In this document: positions 27,429 to 37,151 of the stretch, in pieces | How positions within the stretch are numbered: the first letter of the stretch is position 1 | Layout: every line of letters starts with the position of its first letter | Assembly: GCA_900550195.1 (NCBI GenBank) | Contig: URRB01000014.1 | Location: forward strand, 1-64,000 | Origin: an uncultured Collinsella sp. | GTDB taxonomy: Bacteria > Actinomycetota > Coriobacteriia > Coriobacteriales > Coriobacteriaceae | Direction: 5' to 3' | Length of the DNA stretch: 64,000 bases | Notes under the pieces: generated by a model | Database searches by the model: none | What the model was told of the DNA's origin: nothing | Seen by the model: only the letters and a program-made list of their open reading frames with translations | Program-made: the position numbers and the translations under genes

Positions 27429-27486
27429 GTCCGATTTTTGACCAATTTTGTGTCTCTAGATTAGTCCGAGTTTTGACTATCGTCAA
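27429..27486 (-). promoter_or_regulatory. Promoter and candidate MarR operators
   Basis: On the minus strand TTGACG (27481-27486) and TAATCT (27458-27463) are spaced 17 bp. The 14-mer GTCCGA[TG]TTTTGAC occurs at 27429-27442 and 27464-27477 on the plus strand, 35 bp apart; the second copy covers the promoter spacer. Confidence 0.65.
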
Positions 27487-27534
27487 CAGGCTCTCCGCAA
27501 ATGCGTGCACTTTTATGGCCCATCGACAGAAAAA

Positions 27535-27565
27535 GACCGCCGGCGCGGGGGCGGCGCCAGCGGTC
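27535..27565 (-). terminator. Intrinsic terminator of the 96-residue orphan gene
   Basis: GACCGCCGGCGC (27535-27546) pairs with GGCGCCAGCGGTC, and TTTTTC follows on the minus strand. Confidence 0.85.
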
Positions 27566-27591
27566 ACGTGAAAATCGGGTTTTATTGCCTG

Positions 27592-27882
27592 TTAAGCGGC
27601 GACGGCCTCGTAGACCGTAGCGCCCGAGAAGCTGTCATGCAGGCTCTTGCCGGCAATCCACGGCAGCTCGACGACCTCGCAGACCGTGTTGACCAGCTCG
27701 GAGCAGTCAGTAAAGTGGCCCTTGTCGTTGAGGGCCTCGCAATCCTGAACACGCCAATAGCCATCGGTGTGCGTGATGTAGTACTCGTGATCGTTGATCG
27801 ACACGAAAGCGCGCGTCTTGGAACGCAGCAGCTTCAGAAATCCTTCGAAGTCGGTCTCGACGACATCTCCAGCCTGGAACAT
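27592..27882 (-). CDS. Hypothetical small protein
   Basis: The product has 96 residues from ATG 27882 with GGAGG 7 bases upstream. It starts MFQAGDVVETDFEGFLKLLR and has a likely mixed alpha/beta fold, with SINDHEYYITHTDGYWRV in the middle and no signal peptide or membrane helix. No family is recognised. It has its own terminator and lies between the MarR operon and a divergent nitroreductase, so it is probably a single-gene unit. Coding status rests on the good ribosome binding site, the terminator and balanced composition. Confidence 0.8.
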   Translation of the reverse strand: MFQAGDVVETDFEGFLKLLRSKTRAFVSINDHEYYITHTDGYWRVQDCEALNDKGHFTDCSELVNTVCEVVELPWIAGKSLHDSFSGATVYEAVAA

Positions 27883-28176
27883 GATGTTACCTCCTGGCCC
27901 GGCGCCACCACGGCGCATTAATAAACGTTGGTACTCCTTTAGTAAAACCTTTATCAGAGGTTATGCGTTCGTCATTTAGGCAAGTGGTAAAAAACCGCAG
28001 GGTAGACGGGATAAAACGTTTAACCATCCCATTTGTTTGTCACATTCTGAAGGTACTTTTATGCAAACCTACTTTCCCAATTGGAATCTATCCTTTTGGC
28101 CGGGCAATTGACCGTCTATCGTTTAAGCCCGACGGGTATGAACGGGGCATCTGCAACGCCACCGCAAGGAGACACC

Positions 28177-28698
28177 ATGGAGACTATCGAAGCACTCATT
28201 CACCGCCGCAGCTGCCGCAAATACAGCGATCGTCCCGTCGAGGCCGAAAAGCTTGCACGTATTATCGAAGCCGGCCAATATGCACCGAGCGGCATGGGCC
28301 GCCAACCGGTGACGTTTGTCGCCGTCACCGACCCCGCGACCGTCGAGCGTCTCTCACAGCTCAACGCCCAGGTCATGGACAGCAACAGCGACCCCTTCTA
28401 TGGCGCCAAGACCGTTGTGGTGGTGCTGGTTGACCGCAGCGTGCCCACACATCTGGAAGACGGCTCGCTCGCCATGGGCAACTTGCTCAACGCCGCCTAT
28501 GCACTGGGTGTCGATTCGTGCTGGATTCATCGCGCGCATGAGGTCTTTGACTCGCCCGAGGGCCTGGAGCTGCTGGCCAGCTGGGGCCTGCCCGCCGACG
28601 GCAGCCTGCGCGGTGTCGGTCACTGCATTCTGGGCTATGCCGAGGACACGCTACCCGAGCCCAAACCCCGCCGCGACAACGTGGTGTACGTCAAGTAG
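28177..28698 (+). CDS. Nitroreductase family protein
   Basis: The product has 173 residues; AAGGAG lies 7 bases before ATG 28177. It is an FMN-dependent NAD(P)H oxidoreductase of the nitroreductase superfamily: IHRRSCRKYSDRPVE and AGQYAPSGMGRQPVTFVAVTD bind the FMN phosphate and ring, and LGVDSCWIHRA is the dimer-core helix. It is short for the family. The physiological substrate is not evident; quinones, flavins or nitro compounds are typical. The 294-bp gap upstream holds the two divergent promoters and nothing else I can name. Confidence 0.92.
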   Translation: METIEALIHRRSCRKYSDRPVEAEKLARIIEAGQYAPSGMGRQPVTFVAVTDPATVERLSQLNAQVMDSNSDPFYGAKTVVVVLVDRSVPTHLEDGSLAMGNLLNAAYALGVDSCWIHRAHEVFDSPEGLELLASWGLPADGSLRGVGHCILGYAEDTLPEPKPRRDNVVYVK

Positions 28699-28716
28699 CG
28701 CAGGAGTGTCCCAAAC

Positions 28717-28751
28717 TGCCGGCAGAAAAGGAACGTCCCCTTCTGCCGGCA
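28717..28751. terminator. Bidirectional hairpin between convergent genes
   Basis: TGCCGGCAGAA (28717-28727) pairs with TTCTGCCGGCA (28741-28751). It separates the nitroreductase from the convergent membrane-protein gene. The loop contains GTCCCC, as in other palindromes of the window. Confidence 0.7.
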
Positions 28752-28753
28752 AG

Positions 28754-29329
28754 CTATGTTGATATTTGAGTTGTCGTCGTTTCGTTCGTCTGGGCCGTTT
28801 CGGCGCCATCGCCTTGTTCGTCCTCGTCCTTTTGCGCATCGGCGATGGTGGAGGCCGCCGCAACGATACCGCGCTGGGGCGCAACGCCCGTCTGGGTCTG
28901 TGCGCCCTCGACAACTTCTGTGCCTGCATGCGCGAGCTCGGGCGATTTAAACATTGCGTCCAAGTTGGCGCCGCCGCCGGCATATCCGAGCGCAGCGAGC
29001 GCGATGACGATCACTGCAACGGCGGCCACGATCGGAACATAACGATGCCAACCAGCAGGATTGAGCCCGCTGCGGCGAGCCGCCCCGCGGCTGATGTAAC
29101 CAAGCGTTCCGTCGTGCTTGAGCTTTGAGCCCACCACGCGTTTGCGGCCCAACAGCGAGGACTCTGCCTGCATTGCCAAGCGGGCGCTTGCCGAAGGATA
29201 GCCGTATTTAGTGCGCTTGAACGAGCCATCAAACCCCGAGGCGTGTTTGCCCCACGTCACCGATGTCGTGCGTCGGTTAACCGGCGCGGCGCTCCGCCTT
29301 CTGCGGCTCGGTTTTGAAGTCTCAGCCAT
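28754..29329 (-). CDS. Hypothetical single-pass membrane protein
   Basis: The product has 191 residues from ATG 29329, with GAGGG 5 bases upstream. A very basic N-terminal region of about 110 residues (TSKPSRRRRSAAPVNRRTTS, FKRTKYGYPSASARL) precedes one membrane helix (YVPIVAAVAVIVIALAALGY). The outer tail of about 60 residues is acidic and Thr/Gln-rich. The layout suggests a cytosolic DNA-, RNA- or membrane-binding tail and an exported disordered segment. No family is recognised. It lies downstream of the Fis-type regulator on the same strand, 84 bp away. Confidence 0.8.
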   Translation of the reverse strand: MAETSKPSRRRRSAAPVNRRTTSVTWGKHASGFDGSFKRTKYGYPSASARLAMQAESSLLGRKRVVGSKLKHDGTLGYISRGAARRSGLNPAGWHRYVPIVAAVAVIVIALAALGYAGGGANLDAMFKSPELAHAGTEVVEGAQTQTGVAPQRGIVAAASTIADAQKDEDEQGDGAETAQTNETTTTQIST

Positions 29330-29413
29330 ATGCCCTCGCACGCCGTAACCAAATCGAAACAATAACGCTTTGGACTGTAGCACACGCGTCGCGCGCGGTC
29401 ACGGGCGCCTCGC

Positions 29414-30631
29414 TCAACGGTCATCGTCCTTCAGCAAGCGCCACAGCGTTGTACGGCTTATGCCCAGCACCTCCGCCGCACGGGTTCGGTTACCGTGGAG
29501 ATGGTCTACAACCAAATGCGCGATATCTCGCTCGGTATCGGCCAGCGGTCGCAGAATATACAGGTCGCTTTCGAGTGTCGGGGCGCCAAAGGTTGCGGTC
29601 TTAATCACGTCCTCTTGGGCGAGCACTTCCTCCGCCACAGCGCGGTCCACCGTGCCCGCCCCCACCAATATATACAGTCGTTCCGAGACCTCGCGGAGCT
29701 GCAGATAATTGCGCGGCCAGCGGTAAGCATCGAGCGTCTTCGTCGCCGTGGCAGACAGCGTGGGCGCTGCCGTCCCAAATGCATCAGCGAGATATTCCAA
29801 ATAGCGCGCGACCTTCGTCGACGCGGCTCCCTGCTCGGCGATTGCCGGCGCCACGCTCACCGCACAGGCGAAGCGCTCGGTCACAAAGGCGGCTTGATCA
29901 CTTTCGCTGCCGCCCGGCATGTCATTCGCCGTCAGCACCACATGACAGCGCGTCGCCAACGCGGTGTCGGCCATCGTGGAAACGAGCTCGCGAAGGCGCT
30001 GGGGACCAACCGCATTCCAGCCCTCAATGCAAAGTGTCAGCCCCGTTTGGAACAGCGGCGATTCGGAGCTTTTGAGCACATGGCGCCAACCGCGATCGGT
30101 GAGTTCATCGAGCGCGACGGAAACAAAGGGCTGATCGGCAAAAGGACCGTCCAGATAGAGGCGCTTGGCGATCTCGATCTGGCCCGCGCCCAGCTCGCCC
30201 TCGAGCATAAGGGGCACGCCGCGCGCATAGCTCTCGGAAACCGGTGCAGCTACCGCAGCGGCACCCTCAACGATGCCGTACGCGCTCGATTCATAGCGGG
30301 CCTCAACTTCGTCGGCGTTGAGCCACTCGATGCCCGCATGCGCCGCGGCACCGCGCACCTCGCGGACCACGACGACCCAAAGTCCCCCGCCCTCTTCGTC
30401 GGTGGGGCGAACGGTCAGGCTCAGGCGCGTACCCGCACGCCCCATAACCAGACGCGCGCCGTCTCCTATACGGTCGAGGCGCTCGGCGACAAAAGCCGCC
30501 ACATCCCGCTCAAGCGCCGCGTCATTCACGGTCGAGATCGCGACGTCCCCACGCGCATCGATTGCCAATGCCGAGGCCCCGGCAGCAGCCAGGGCCCCAG
30601 TCAAGATATTCAGCTTGGCATCGCTATCCAT
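29414..30631 (-). CDS. Enhancer-binding-protein-like regulator with degenerate ATPase and Fis HTH
   Basis: The product has 405 residues. The N-terminal 130 residues resemble a sensor domain. The middle aligns with sigma-54 activator AAA+ domains (LEGELGAGQIEIAKRLYLDG, then WRHVLKSSESPLFQTG, then YRWPRNYLQLREVSERL). The P-loop G-x-x-G-x-G-K-[ST] is replaced by GELGAGQIE, and GAFTGA is absent, so ATP hydrolysis and sigma-54 contact are unlikely. The C-terminus is an intact Fis HTH (GNRTRAAEVLGISRTTLWRL). It is probably a classical DNA-binding regulator derived from the NtrC class. A palindrome TTCAAAATTGAA lies 56 bp upstream of its start and may be its own operator. Confidence 0.82.
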   Translation of the reverse strand: MDSDAKLNILTGALAAAGASALAIDARGDVAISTVNDAALERDVAAFVAERLDRIGDGARLVMGRAGTRLSLTVRPTDEEGGGLWVVVVREVRGAAAHAGIEWLNADEVEARYESSAYGIVEGAAAVAAPVSESYARGVPLMLEGELGAGQIEIAKRLYLDGPFADQPFVSVALDELTDRGWRHVLKSSESPLFQTGLTLCIEGWNAVGPQRLRELVSTMADTALATRCHVVLTANDMPGGSESDQAAFVTERFACAVSVAPAIAEQGAASTKVARYLEYLADAFGTAAPTLSATATKTLDAYRWPRNYLQLREVSERLYILVGAGTVDRAVAEEVLAQEDVIKTATFGAPTLESDLYILRPLADTERDIAHLVVDHLHGNRTRAAEVLGISRTTLWRLLKDDDR

Positions 30632-30686
30632 GATTTGCCCCTGTCCGCGGCGACGTGCAACCGCCGACGGTCATACGACCGAGTGT

Positions 30687-30698
30687 TTCAAAATTGAA
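30687..30698. promoter_or_regulatory. Palindrome upstream of the Fis-type regulator
   Basis: TTCAAAATTGAA is a perfect 12-bp palindrome 56 bp before ATG 30631. Further up, GCCCCGC/GCGGGGC (30757-30782) and CGATAAGAGCTC/GAGCTCCTATCG (30782-30844) form hairpins behind yeiH and may end its transcript; neither has a U-run. Confidence 0.4.
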
Positions 30699-30904
30699 CG
30701 ATATTGCTCACCAAACACTATAGGGCAGAAAGCGTCATCCTGCGAGTATAGGTGTTGCCCCGCATCGCCATCCTGGCGGGGCGATAAGAGCTCTTCGGGA
30801 CTTATAAACCTGCGGACAAGCCATACCCGCAAGAGCTCCTATCGCTCCACTGCAGGCTTGCGCTCACCAGCAACCAACACGCAGCACGCAAACAAGCTAC
30901 TTCT

Positions 30905-31939
30905 CTACCAGATTCCCAGCACGTGCTGCATTCCCAAACTCATGCACGCAATGCCAATCCAGCAGCAAAAGCCCAATGCGATGGGCTTGCCGCCCTTTTT
31001 GACCAGCTCGACGATATCGGTATTAAAACCAATAGCCGCCATGGCCATCACAATAAAGAACTTCGACAGCTCCTTGATGGGCGCCGTAATGGATGCAGGA
31101 AGCTGAAGCACCGTAGTGATCACACTCGCCAGCACAAAAAACAGCACAAACATGGGAAACGCGCGTTTAAACGAGAACGTGCTTTTGGCGTCGCCTCCGG
31201 CCTTGCGTGCCAGATGCATCTGCCAGCATGCAAGGGCCAACGTGATGGGAATAATGGCCAGCGTCCTGGTGAGCTTGACCACCGTGGCGCTCTCGAGCAC
31301 ATTGGCGCCGGGATGCATGCTGTCCCAAGCGCTCGCCGCAGCCGTTACGGACGAGGTGTCGTTGATGGCGGTGCCGGCAAACAGGCCAAAGCCCTCATTG
31401 GTCAACCCGAGCATGCCGCCGAGCGTCGGAAACACGAGCGCCGCGATAACGTTAAACAGGAAGATGACCGAAATGGCCTGGGCAATCTCACGATCGTCGG
31501 CATCGATGACGGGCGCGGTCGCGGCGATGGCAGAGCCGCCGCAAATCGACGAACCCACACCTATAAGTGTCGCGATCTTGCCCGGCACGTTCATGACGTG
31601 GCAGAGCACAAAGGCGATGACAAGCGAGGTCGAGATCGTCGCCACGATAATCGGCAGCGACTGGGCGCCCTTGGACAAAATCTGGGAGAGGTTCATGCCA
31701 AAGCCAAGCAGGATAACCGCGTACTGCAAGACTTTTTTGGACGTATAGGTGACGCCGGCGGCGAGCTGTTCGCGACGATTCCTGGGAAAGACGAGCGCCA
31801 GGACCATGCCAAAAAGGATGGCAAATACCGGTCCGCCGACCACCTCAATTTGTTTGCCGAGCAACGTCGCGGGGATAGCGATGATCAGGCAGAACAAGAC
31901 GCCCTTCCAGCGCTCGCGTACGATATTCGCCAGTTGCAT
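30905..31939 (-). CDS. yeiH: YeiH family (UPF0324) putative sulfate/anion exporter
   Basis: The product has 344 residues from ATG 31939 with AAGGATC upstream. About ten membrane helices are visible; family motifs include LLGFGMNLSQIL, GVGSSICGGSAIAATAPVI and GTAINDTSSVTAAA. The family (PF03601) includes exporters proposed for sulfate, and taurine- or sulfite-linked members; the substrate is not proven here. A GntR/FCD regulator is divergent across 162 bp and is the likely controller, whereas in enterobacteria a LysR protein takes that role. Confidence 0.9.
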   Translation of the reverse strand: MQLANIVRERWKGVLFCLIIAIPATLLGKQIEVVGGPVFAILFGMVLALVFPRNRREQLAAGVTYTSKKVLQYAVILLGFGMNLSQILSKGAQSLPIIVATISTSLVIAFVLCHVMNVPGKIATLIGVGSSICGGSAIAATAPVIDADDREIAQAISVIFLFNVIAALVFPTLGGMLGLTNEGFGLFAGTAINDTSSVTAAASAWDSMHPGANVLESATVVKLTRTLAIIPITLALACWQMHLARKAGGDAKSTFSFKRAFPMFVLFFVLASVITTVLQLPASITAPIKELSKFFIVMAMAAIGFNTDIVELVKKGGKPIALGFCCWIGIACMSLGMQHVLGIW

Positions 31940-32101
31940 ATGGGATCCTTCTTTCTATTTCACGTGTGCGACGGCTTATGATACGGCAACATTGAGCACA
32001 GCCTTGCGCAAACACAAACTAAGATGCCGCAATGGTTCTCAGGCAACAGCCGAATTACCCACCGCGGAAAGCTGATTCGCGGCATAATTAACAACTGACA
32101 T

Positions 32102-32833
32102 ATGAGTGTGATAGAACAGTTGCGAGGCGCTATGGAAGAATCGATGCACGTCGGCGAGCAGGAAATGAGCCTACAGGACCAGTCCTACCACACCATTCGA
32201 CGCAAAATCGTTTACCTGGACTACAAGCCGGGCGAAAAACTGGGCGTCAAGCAGCTTTGCGACGACTTGGATATGGGGCGCACCCCTGTGCGCGAGGCAC
32301 TGGTGCGTCTGGCGCAAGAGGGCCTGGTGCGCACCGTGCCCCAAAGCGGCACCTATGTTTCGCCCATCAACCTCACCCTTGCCGAAAGCGCCTGCTATAT
32401 TCGCGAACACCTTGAAAAGCAGGTGATTGTGGAGTGCTGCGCCCGCGCCACCTCGGCAGGCATCGAGCAGCTCGACCGAGCCATCGCGCTGCAGGAAAAG
32501 GCCATGGCCGAAGAGGATCGTATCGGATTCTTTTTAAGCGACAACCTCATGCACCGCATGATCTTTAGCATCGCGTGCCGCAGCACCGTGTGGTCATGGC
32601 TCGAAGAGACCAATGCCGACTTGGAGCGCTTCCGCTGGCTGCGCGCCGCCACGCAGACGCTCGACAATCAGGAGACCGTTAACGAGCACAAGCAAATCCG
32701 CCGCGCCATCGCCGGTCGCGATCCTATCGAGGCGAGCTTTTTGGTCAGCAAGCACCTGCATATGATGTTTCGCAACCAGACCGAGGTCCTGGACCAATAT
32801 CCCGAGTACTTCGAGACCAGCAAGCTCCGCTAA
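32102..32833 (+). CDS. GntR family regulator with FCD domain
   Basis: The product has 243 residues from ATG 32102. No ribosome binding site is clear there; ATG 32132 with GCGAGG upstream is a reasonable alternative. The winged helix (YHTIRRKIVYLDYKPGEKL, then LCDDLDMGRTPVREALVRLA, then TVPQSGTYVSPI) precedes an all-helical FCD ligand domain. The metal-site pattern is partly visible (NLMHRMIF, then EHKQIRRAIAGRD, then SKHLHMMF). FCD proteins bind carboxylates or sugar acids. It is divergent from yeiH and probably controls it. Confidence 0.9.
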   Translation: MSVIEQLRGAMEESMHVGEQEMSLQDQSYHTIRRKIVYLDYKPGEKLGVKQLCDDLDMGRTPVREALVRLAQEGLVRTVPQSGTYVSPINLTLAESACYIREHLEKQVIVECCARATSAGIEQLDRAIALQEKAMAEEDRIGFFLSDNLMHRMIFSIACRSTVWSWLEETNADLERFRWLRAATQTLDNQETVNEHKQIRRAIAGRDPIEASFLVSKHLHMMFRNQTEVLDQYPEYFETSKLR

Positions 32834-32882
32834 CCTGCCAAATAGGGACAGGTTTATTTTGGCAGGTTTTATCTGGGCAAAT
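32832..32882 (+). repeat. Dispersed palindromic repeat, copy 1
   Basis: CCTGCCAAA...TTTGGCAGG arms surround GGGACAGG; the 3' side reads TTTTATCTGGGCAAA. Near-identical copies occur at 35005-35058 (inverted), 38207-38256 and 40295-40342. It directly follows the GntR gene and may also act as its terminator. Confidence 0.8.
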
Positions 32883-32889
32883 GCAACAA

Positions 32890-32920
32890 GGCCCGGCTCC
32901 GCTTGATGTGGAGCCGGGCC
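32890..32920 (-). terminator. Intrinsic terminator of glmS
   Basis: GGCCCGGCTCC pairs with GGAGCCGGGCC; on the minus strand TTGTTGC follows. It lies 26 bp past the glmS stop. Confidence 0.8.
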
Positions 32921-32945
32921 TTGGTCGCTAGAACGACAGAACCAA

Positions 32946-34793
<1,848 letters not shown>

Positions 34794-34903
34794 AGGATAA
34801 ATCCCTTCGTCCGCTTGACTGCAAAACGTCCACGCACAGGGGGCGCTGAGACGCATAACGTTCGAGTATTGTACTCACGCAAACGCAAGCTGATATACCA
34901 GAG

Positions 34904-34927
34904 GTGGTATCTCAACTTAGATACCAC
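34904..34927. promoter_or_regulatory. Operator-like palindrome between glmS and the lacI-type gene
   Basis: GTGGTATCT and AGATACCAC are perfect arms around CAACTT, about 110 bp before glmS. A second small palindrome GAGTA-TTG-TACTC lies at 34864-34876. The first resembles amino-sugar GntR (NagR-type) sites only loosely. Nearby ACCACCAC/GTGGTGGT arms (34956-34990) form a hairpin in the rest of this 311-bp gap. Confidence 0.45.
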
Positions 34928-35004
34928 TCGATGCACACACGTCCAGCCGGTCCAAACCACCACAAAGGTACCTGCCCCCTTCGTGGTGGTCGCGCTGGCA
35001 ACGG

Positions 35005-35058
35005 CGTTTCCCCAGATAAACCTGCCAAAATAAACCTGTCCCTTTTTGGTAGGTTTGG
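35005..35058 (-). repeat. Dispersed palindromic repeat, copy 2 (inverted)
   Basis: The minus strand reads CCTACCAAAAAGGGACAGG, then TTTATTTTGGCAGG, then TTTATCTGGGGAAA, the same element as at 32832, 38207 and 40295. It ends about 47 bp before the LacI-type start codon and is the only copy in this orientation. Confidence 0.8.
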
Positions 35059-35104
35059 GATGCTACAATCTGGCTTGTACTTGAAACGCATCAAAGGGGC
35101 CGCT

Positions 35105-36214
35105 ATGGCAAAGGTAAAAATCAGCGACGTCGCGCGCGAGGCCGGGGTTTCGTTGGGCACGGTTTCCAACGCGCTCAACCACCCCGAAAAGCTGCGCCCC
35201 GAGACCCTCAAGCTCATCAACGAGACCATCAATCGCCTTGGCTACCTGCCCAACCAAAGCGCCCGTCAGCTCGCGGGCGGCGCCACCAAGTCCTTTGGCC
35301 TGGTGCTCCCCCGTCTCGATCACGGCTTTTCGCTCCAAATCGCCAGCGGCGCCCACAACGAGGCCCGCAAGCACGGCTACGACTTGCTCATCGCCAACGC
35401 CGATAACGACGATATTCTCGAGGATCATTACCTGCGCTACTTTATGGGCACCCAGATGTCCGGCGTCATGGTTCAGCCCATGGCATCCCCCGACTGGCAC
35501 CCCGCCATGACCAAGATGCCCGTGCCGATCGTCCATCTGGACATCCATTGCTCCGATCCCGGCTACTACGTAGCGGCCGACAATGAGGCCCAGGGTCGCA
35601 TCATTGCCGAACTTGCCATCGCCCGCGGCGCGCACCATATTGTCGTCGTCGGCCGAGCAGCATTTATGCAACTCACCCTGCGCGTCCTTGGCATTCATAA
35701 GGCGCTCGCCCTGCACCCCGATATCAAGATCGAAGTCATCGACGCCGGCGAATGGAATACCGCTGCCGACGGCTACGGCATCGGTGCCCAAATCGCCGAG
35801 CGCCCCGCGGACGAACGTCCCGATTTTGTCGTCGGCCTGACCGATGTGTTGGCCTCGGGCGTCGTTTCGGCACTGGTCGACAAGGGCATCTCTGTCCCCG
35901 GGCAAGTACGCGTAGCAGGCTGCGATGGCAACCCGCTCGCTTGGAGCGGATCGGTCCCGCTCACTACGGTAGCGCCCCCGGGCTACGAGATTGGCCGCAA
36001 GGGTGTCCAACTGCTGATGGAGCAAATCGAGAACAAGGCCCCGGCAAAGATCAAGCATATCCGTGTCGGCTCCGCAGCGCGTACCGTCACCGCAGTCGCC
36101 GCCGAGGATATCAACCGCCAAGAACTGGTACGTCCGTTCCTACTGGAACGCGCCAGCACCCAGGCAAGCAGCCAGACCGACGCCACGGCCATCAACCTCG
36201 GTGCGTATCTATAG
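35105..36214 (+). CDS. LacI family transcriptional regulator
   Basis: The product has 369 residues; AAGGGG lies 7 bases before ATG 35105. The HTH is canonical (KISDVAREAGVSLGTVSNAL, then hinge LGYLPNQSARQLAGG). A periplasmic-binding-protein-like sugar domain follows, with FGLVLPRLDHGFS, PIVHLDIHCSDPG and RVAGCDGNPLAWSG. The C-terminal 40 residues (DINRQELVRPFLL and on) extend a little past the usual fold. It is an orphan: glmS is divergent and a HAD gene is convergent, so the target may be distant. A strong bidirectional terminator follows. Confidence 0.92.
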   Translation: MAKVKISDVAREAGVSLGTVSNALNHPEKLRPETLKLINETINRLGYLPNQSARQLAGGATKSFGLVLPRLDHGFSLQIASGAHNEARKHGYDLLIANADNDDILEDHYLRYFMGTQMSGVMVQPMASPDWHPAMTKMPVPIVHLDIHCSDPGYYVAADNEAQGRIIAELAIARGAHHIVVVGRAAFMQLTLRVLGIHKALALHPDIKIEVIDAGEWNTAADGYGIGAQIAERPADERPDFVVGLTDVLASGVVSALVDKGISVPGQVRVAGCDGNPLAWSGSVPLTTVAPPGYEIGRKGVQLLMEQIENKAPAKIKHIRVGSAARTVTAVAAEDINRQELVRPFLLERASTQASSQTDATAINLGAYL

Positions 36215-36240
36215 CACGCCCGCGAGTATGCTAAGTCGCC

Positions 36241-36288
36241 GCTTAAGCAAAAGGGGCCCGACCATTGCCGGACCCCTTTTGCTTAAGC
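36241..36288. terminator. Bidirectional terminator between the LacI and HAD genes
   Basis: GCTTAAGCAAAAGGGGCCCG and its near-perfect complement form a stem of about 20 bp with AAAA and TTTT inside the arms. It serves both convergent genes. Confidence 0.85.
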
Positions 36289-36327
36289 GCAAACGTGAGC
36301 AATCGCTCGTTTCAACGCCGCAATTAT

Positions 36328-36978
36328 CTAGCGCACAGTCTTGATTGCCGCCGCCAGGTCGAACAGCGTATCGAGCACGGCCTCGCAGCCATCCACCACG
36401 TCCTGCGGCAGCGGCACGATATCGGGGACGGCGAAGACATGGCATCCGGCCGTGATGCCCGAGACGCAGCCGTTGCGCGAATCCTCGACCACGGCACATT
36501 CCTCGGGAGCAAAGCCCGCGCGCTCGCAGGCGAGCAGATACATCTCGGGGTCGGGCTTGCCGTGCACGACGTCCTCGCCACACGTTACCGTTTCAAACTT
36601 GCCAAAAAGACCGACCATCTTAAGGTTGCGCTCGGCCGTAACGAGGCGCGACGACGTCGCTAGACCCACGTGATAGCCCGCAGCCAGCAGCTCGTCTAGG
36701 CACTCGGCGGCACCGGCCTTAAGTTCCAGTTCGGTCTTGACCATCTCGTCGCGAATCTCCTTGTGGCGACGATAGATCGCCTCGGTGGTTTCATGGCTGC
36801 CGTAATGCTCATCAAGGATGTCCATAACATCGGGCAGCGTGCGGCCGATAAACTGATGGATCAGCGCTTCATCAATCGCGAGCCCCAGCTCAGCGGCGCC
36901 TGCCTTCCAGGCCTTAATCCCCAAACGCTCGGTATCGACCAGCGTTCCATCCATGTCAAAAATAACAGCCTTGATCAT
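36328..36978 (-). CDS. HAD superfamily hydrolase, beta-phosphoglucomutase-like
   Basis: The product has 216 residues from ATG 36978, with GGGGGA 6 bases upstream. Subfamily IA motifs: I, FDMDGTLVDTE (nucleophile and acid/base Asp); II, GLATSSR; III, lysine in HGKPDPEMYL; IV, VVEDSRNGC. The helical cap spans about residues 17-85. Such enzymes dephosphorylate or isomerise small phosphosugars. No sugar genes are adjacent, so the substrate is open. Confidence 0.9.
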   Translation of the reverse strand: MIKAVIFDMDGTLVDTERLGIKAWKAGAAELGLAIDEALIHQFIGRTLPDVMDILDEHYGSHETTEAIYRRHKEIRDEMVKTELELKAGAAECLDELLAAGYHVGLATSSRLVTAERNLKMVGLFGKFETVTCGEDVVHGKPDPEMYLLACERAGFAPEECAVVEDSRNGCVSGITAGCHVFAVPDIVPLPQDVVDGCEAVLDTLFDLAAAIKTVR

Positions 36979-37151
36979 ATCGGTCCCCCATCGACTCTCG
37001 CTGTCGCATTGCCGCAACTCTACCGCATTTGGCAACTTGTATATAACGTATATACCATATTGCACTTTCGTTACACAGATAGAAGTCTTATGGCAAGTAA
37101 CGCATTAGGATTATAGTTTTCGATCGAGTACTCAACGATAAGGAACGTTTC

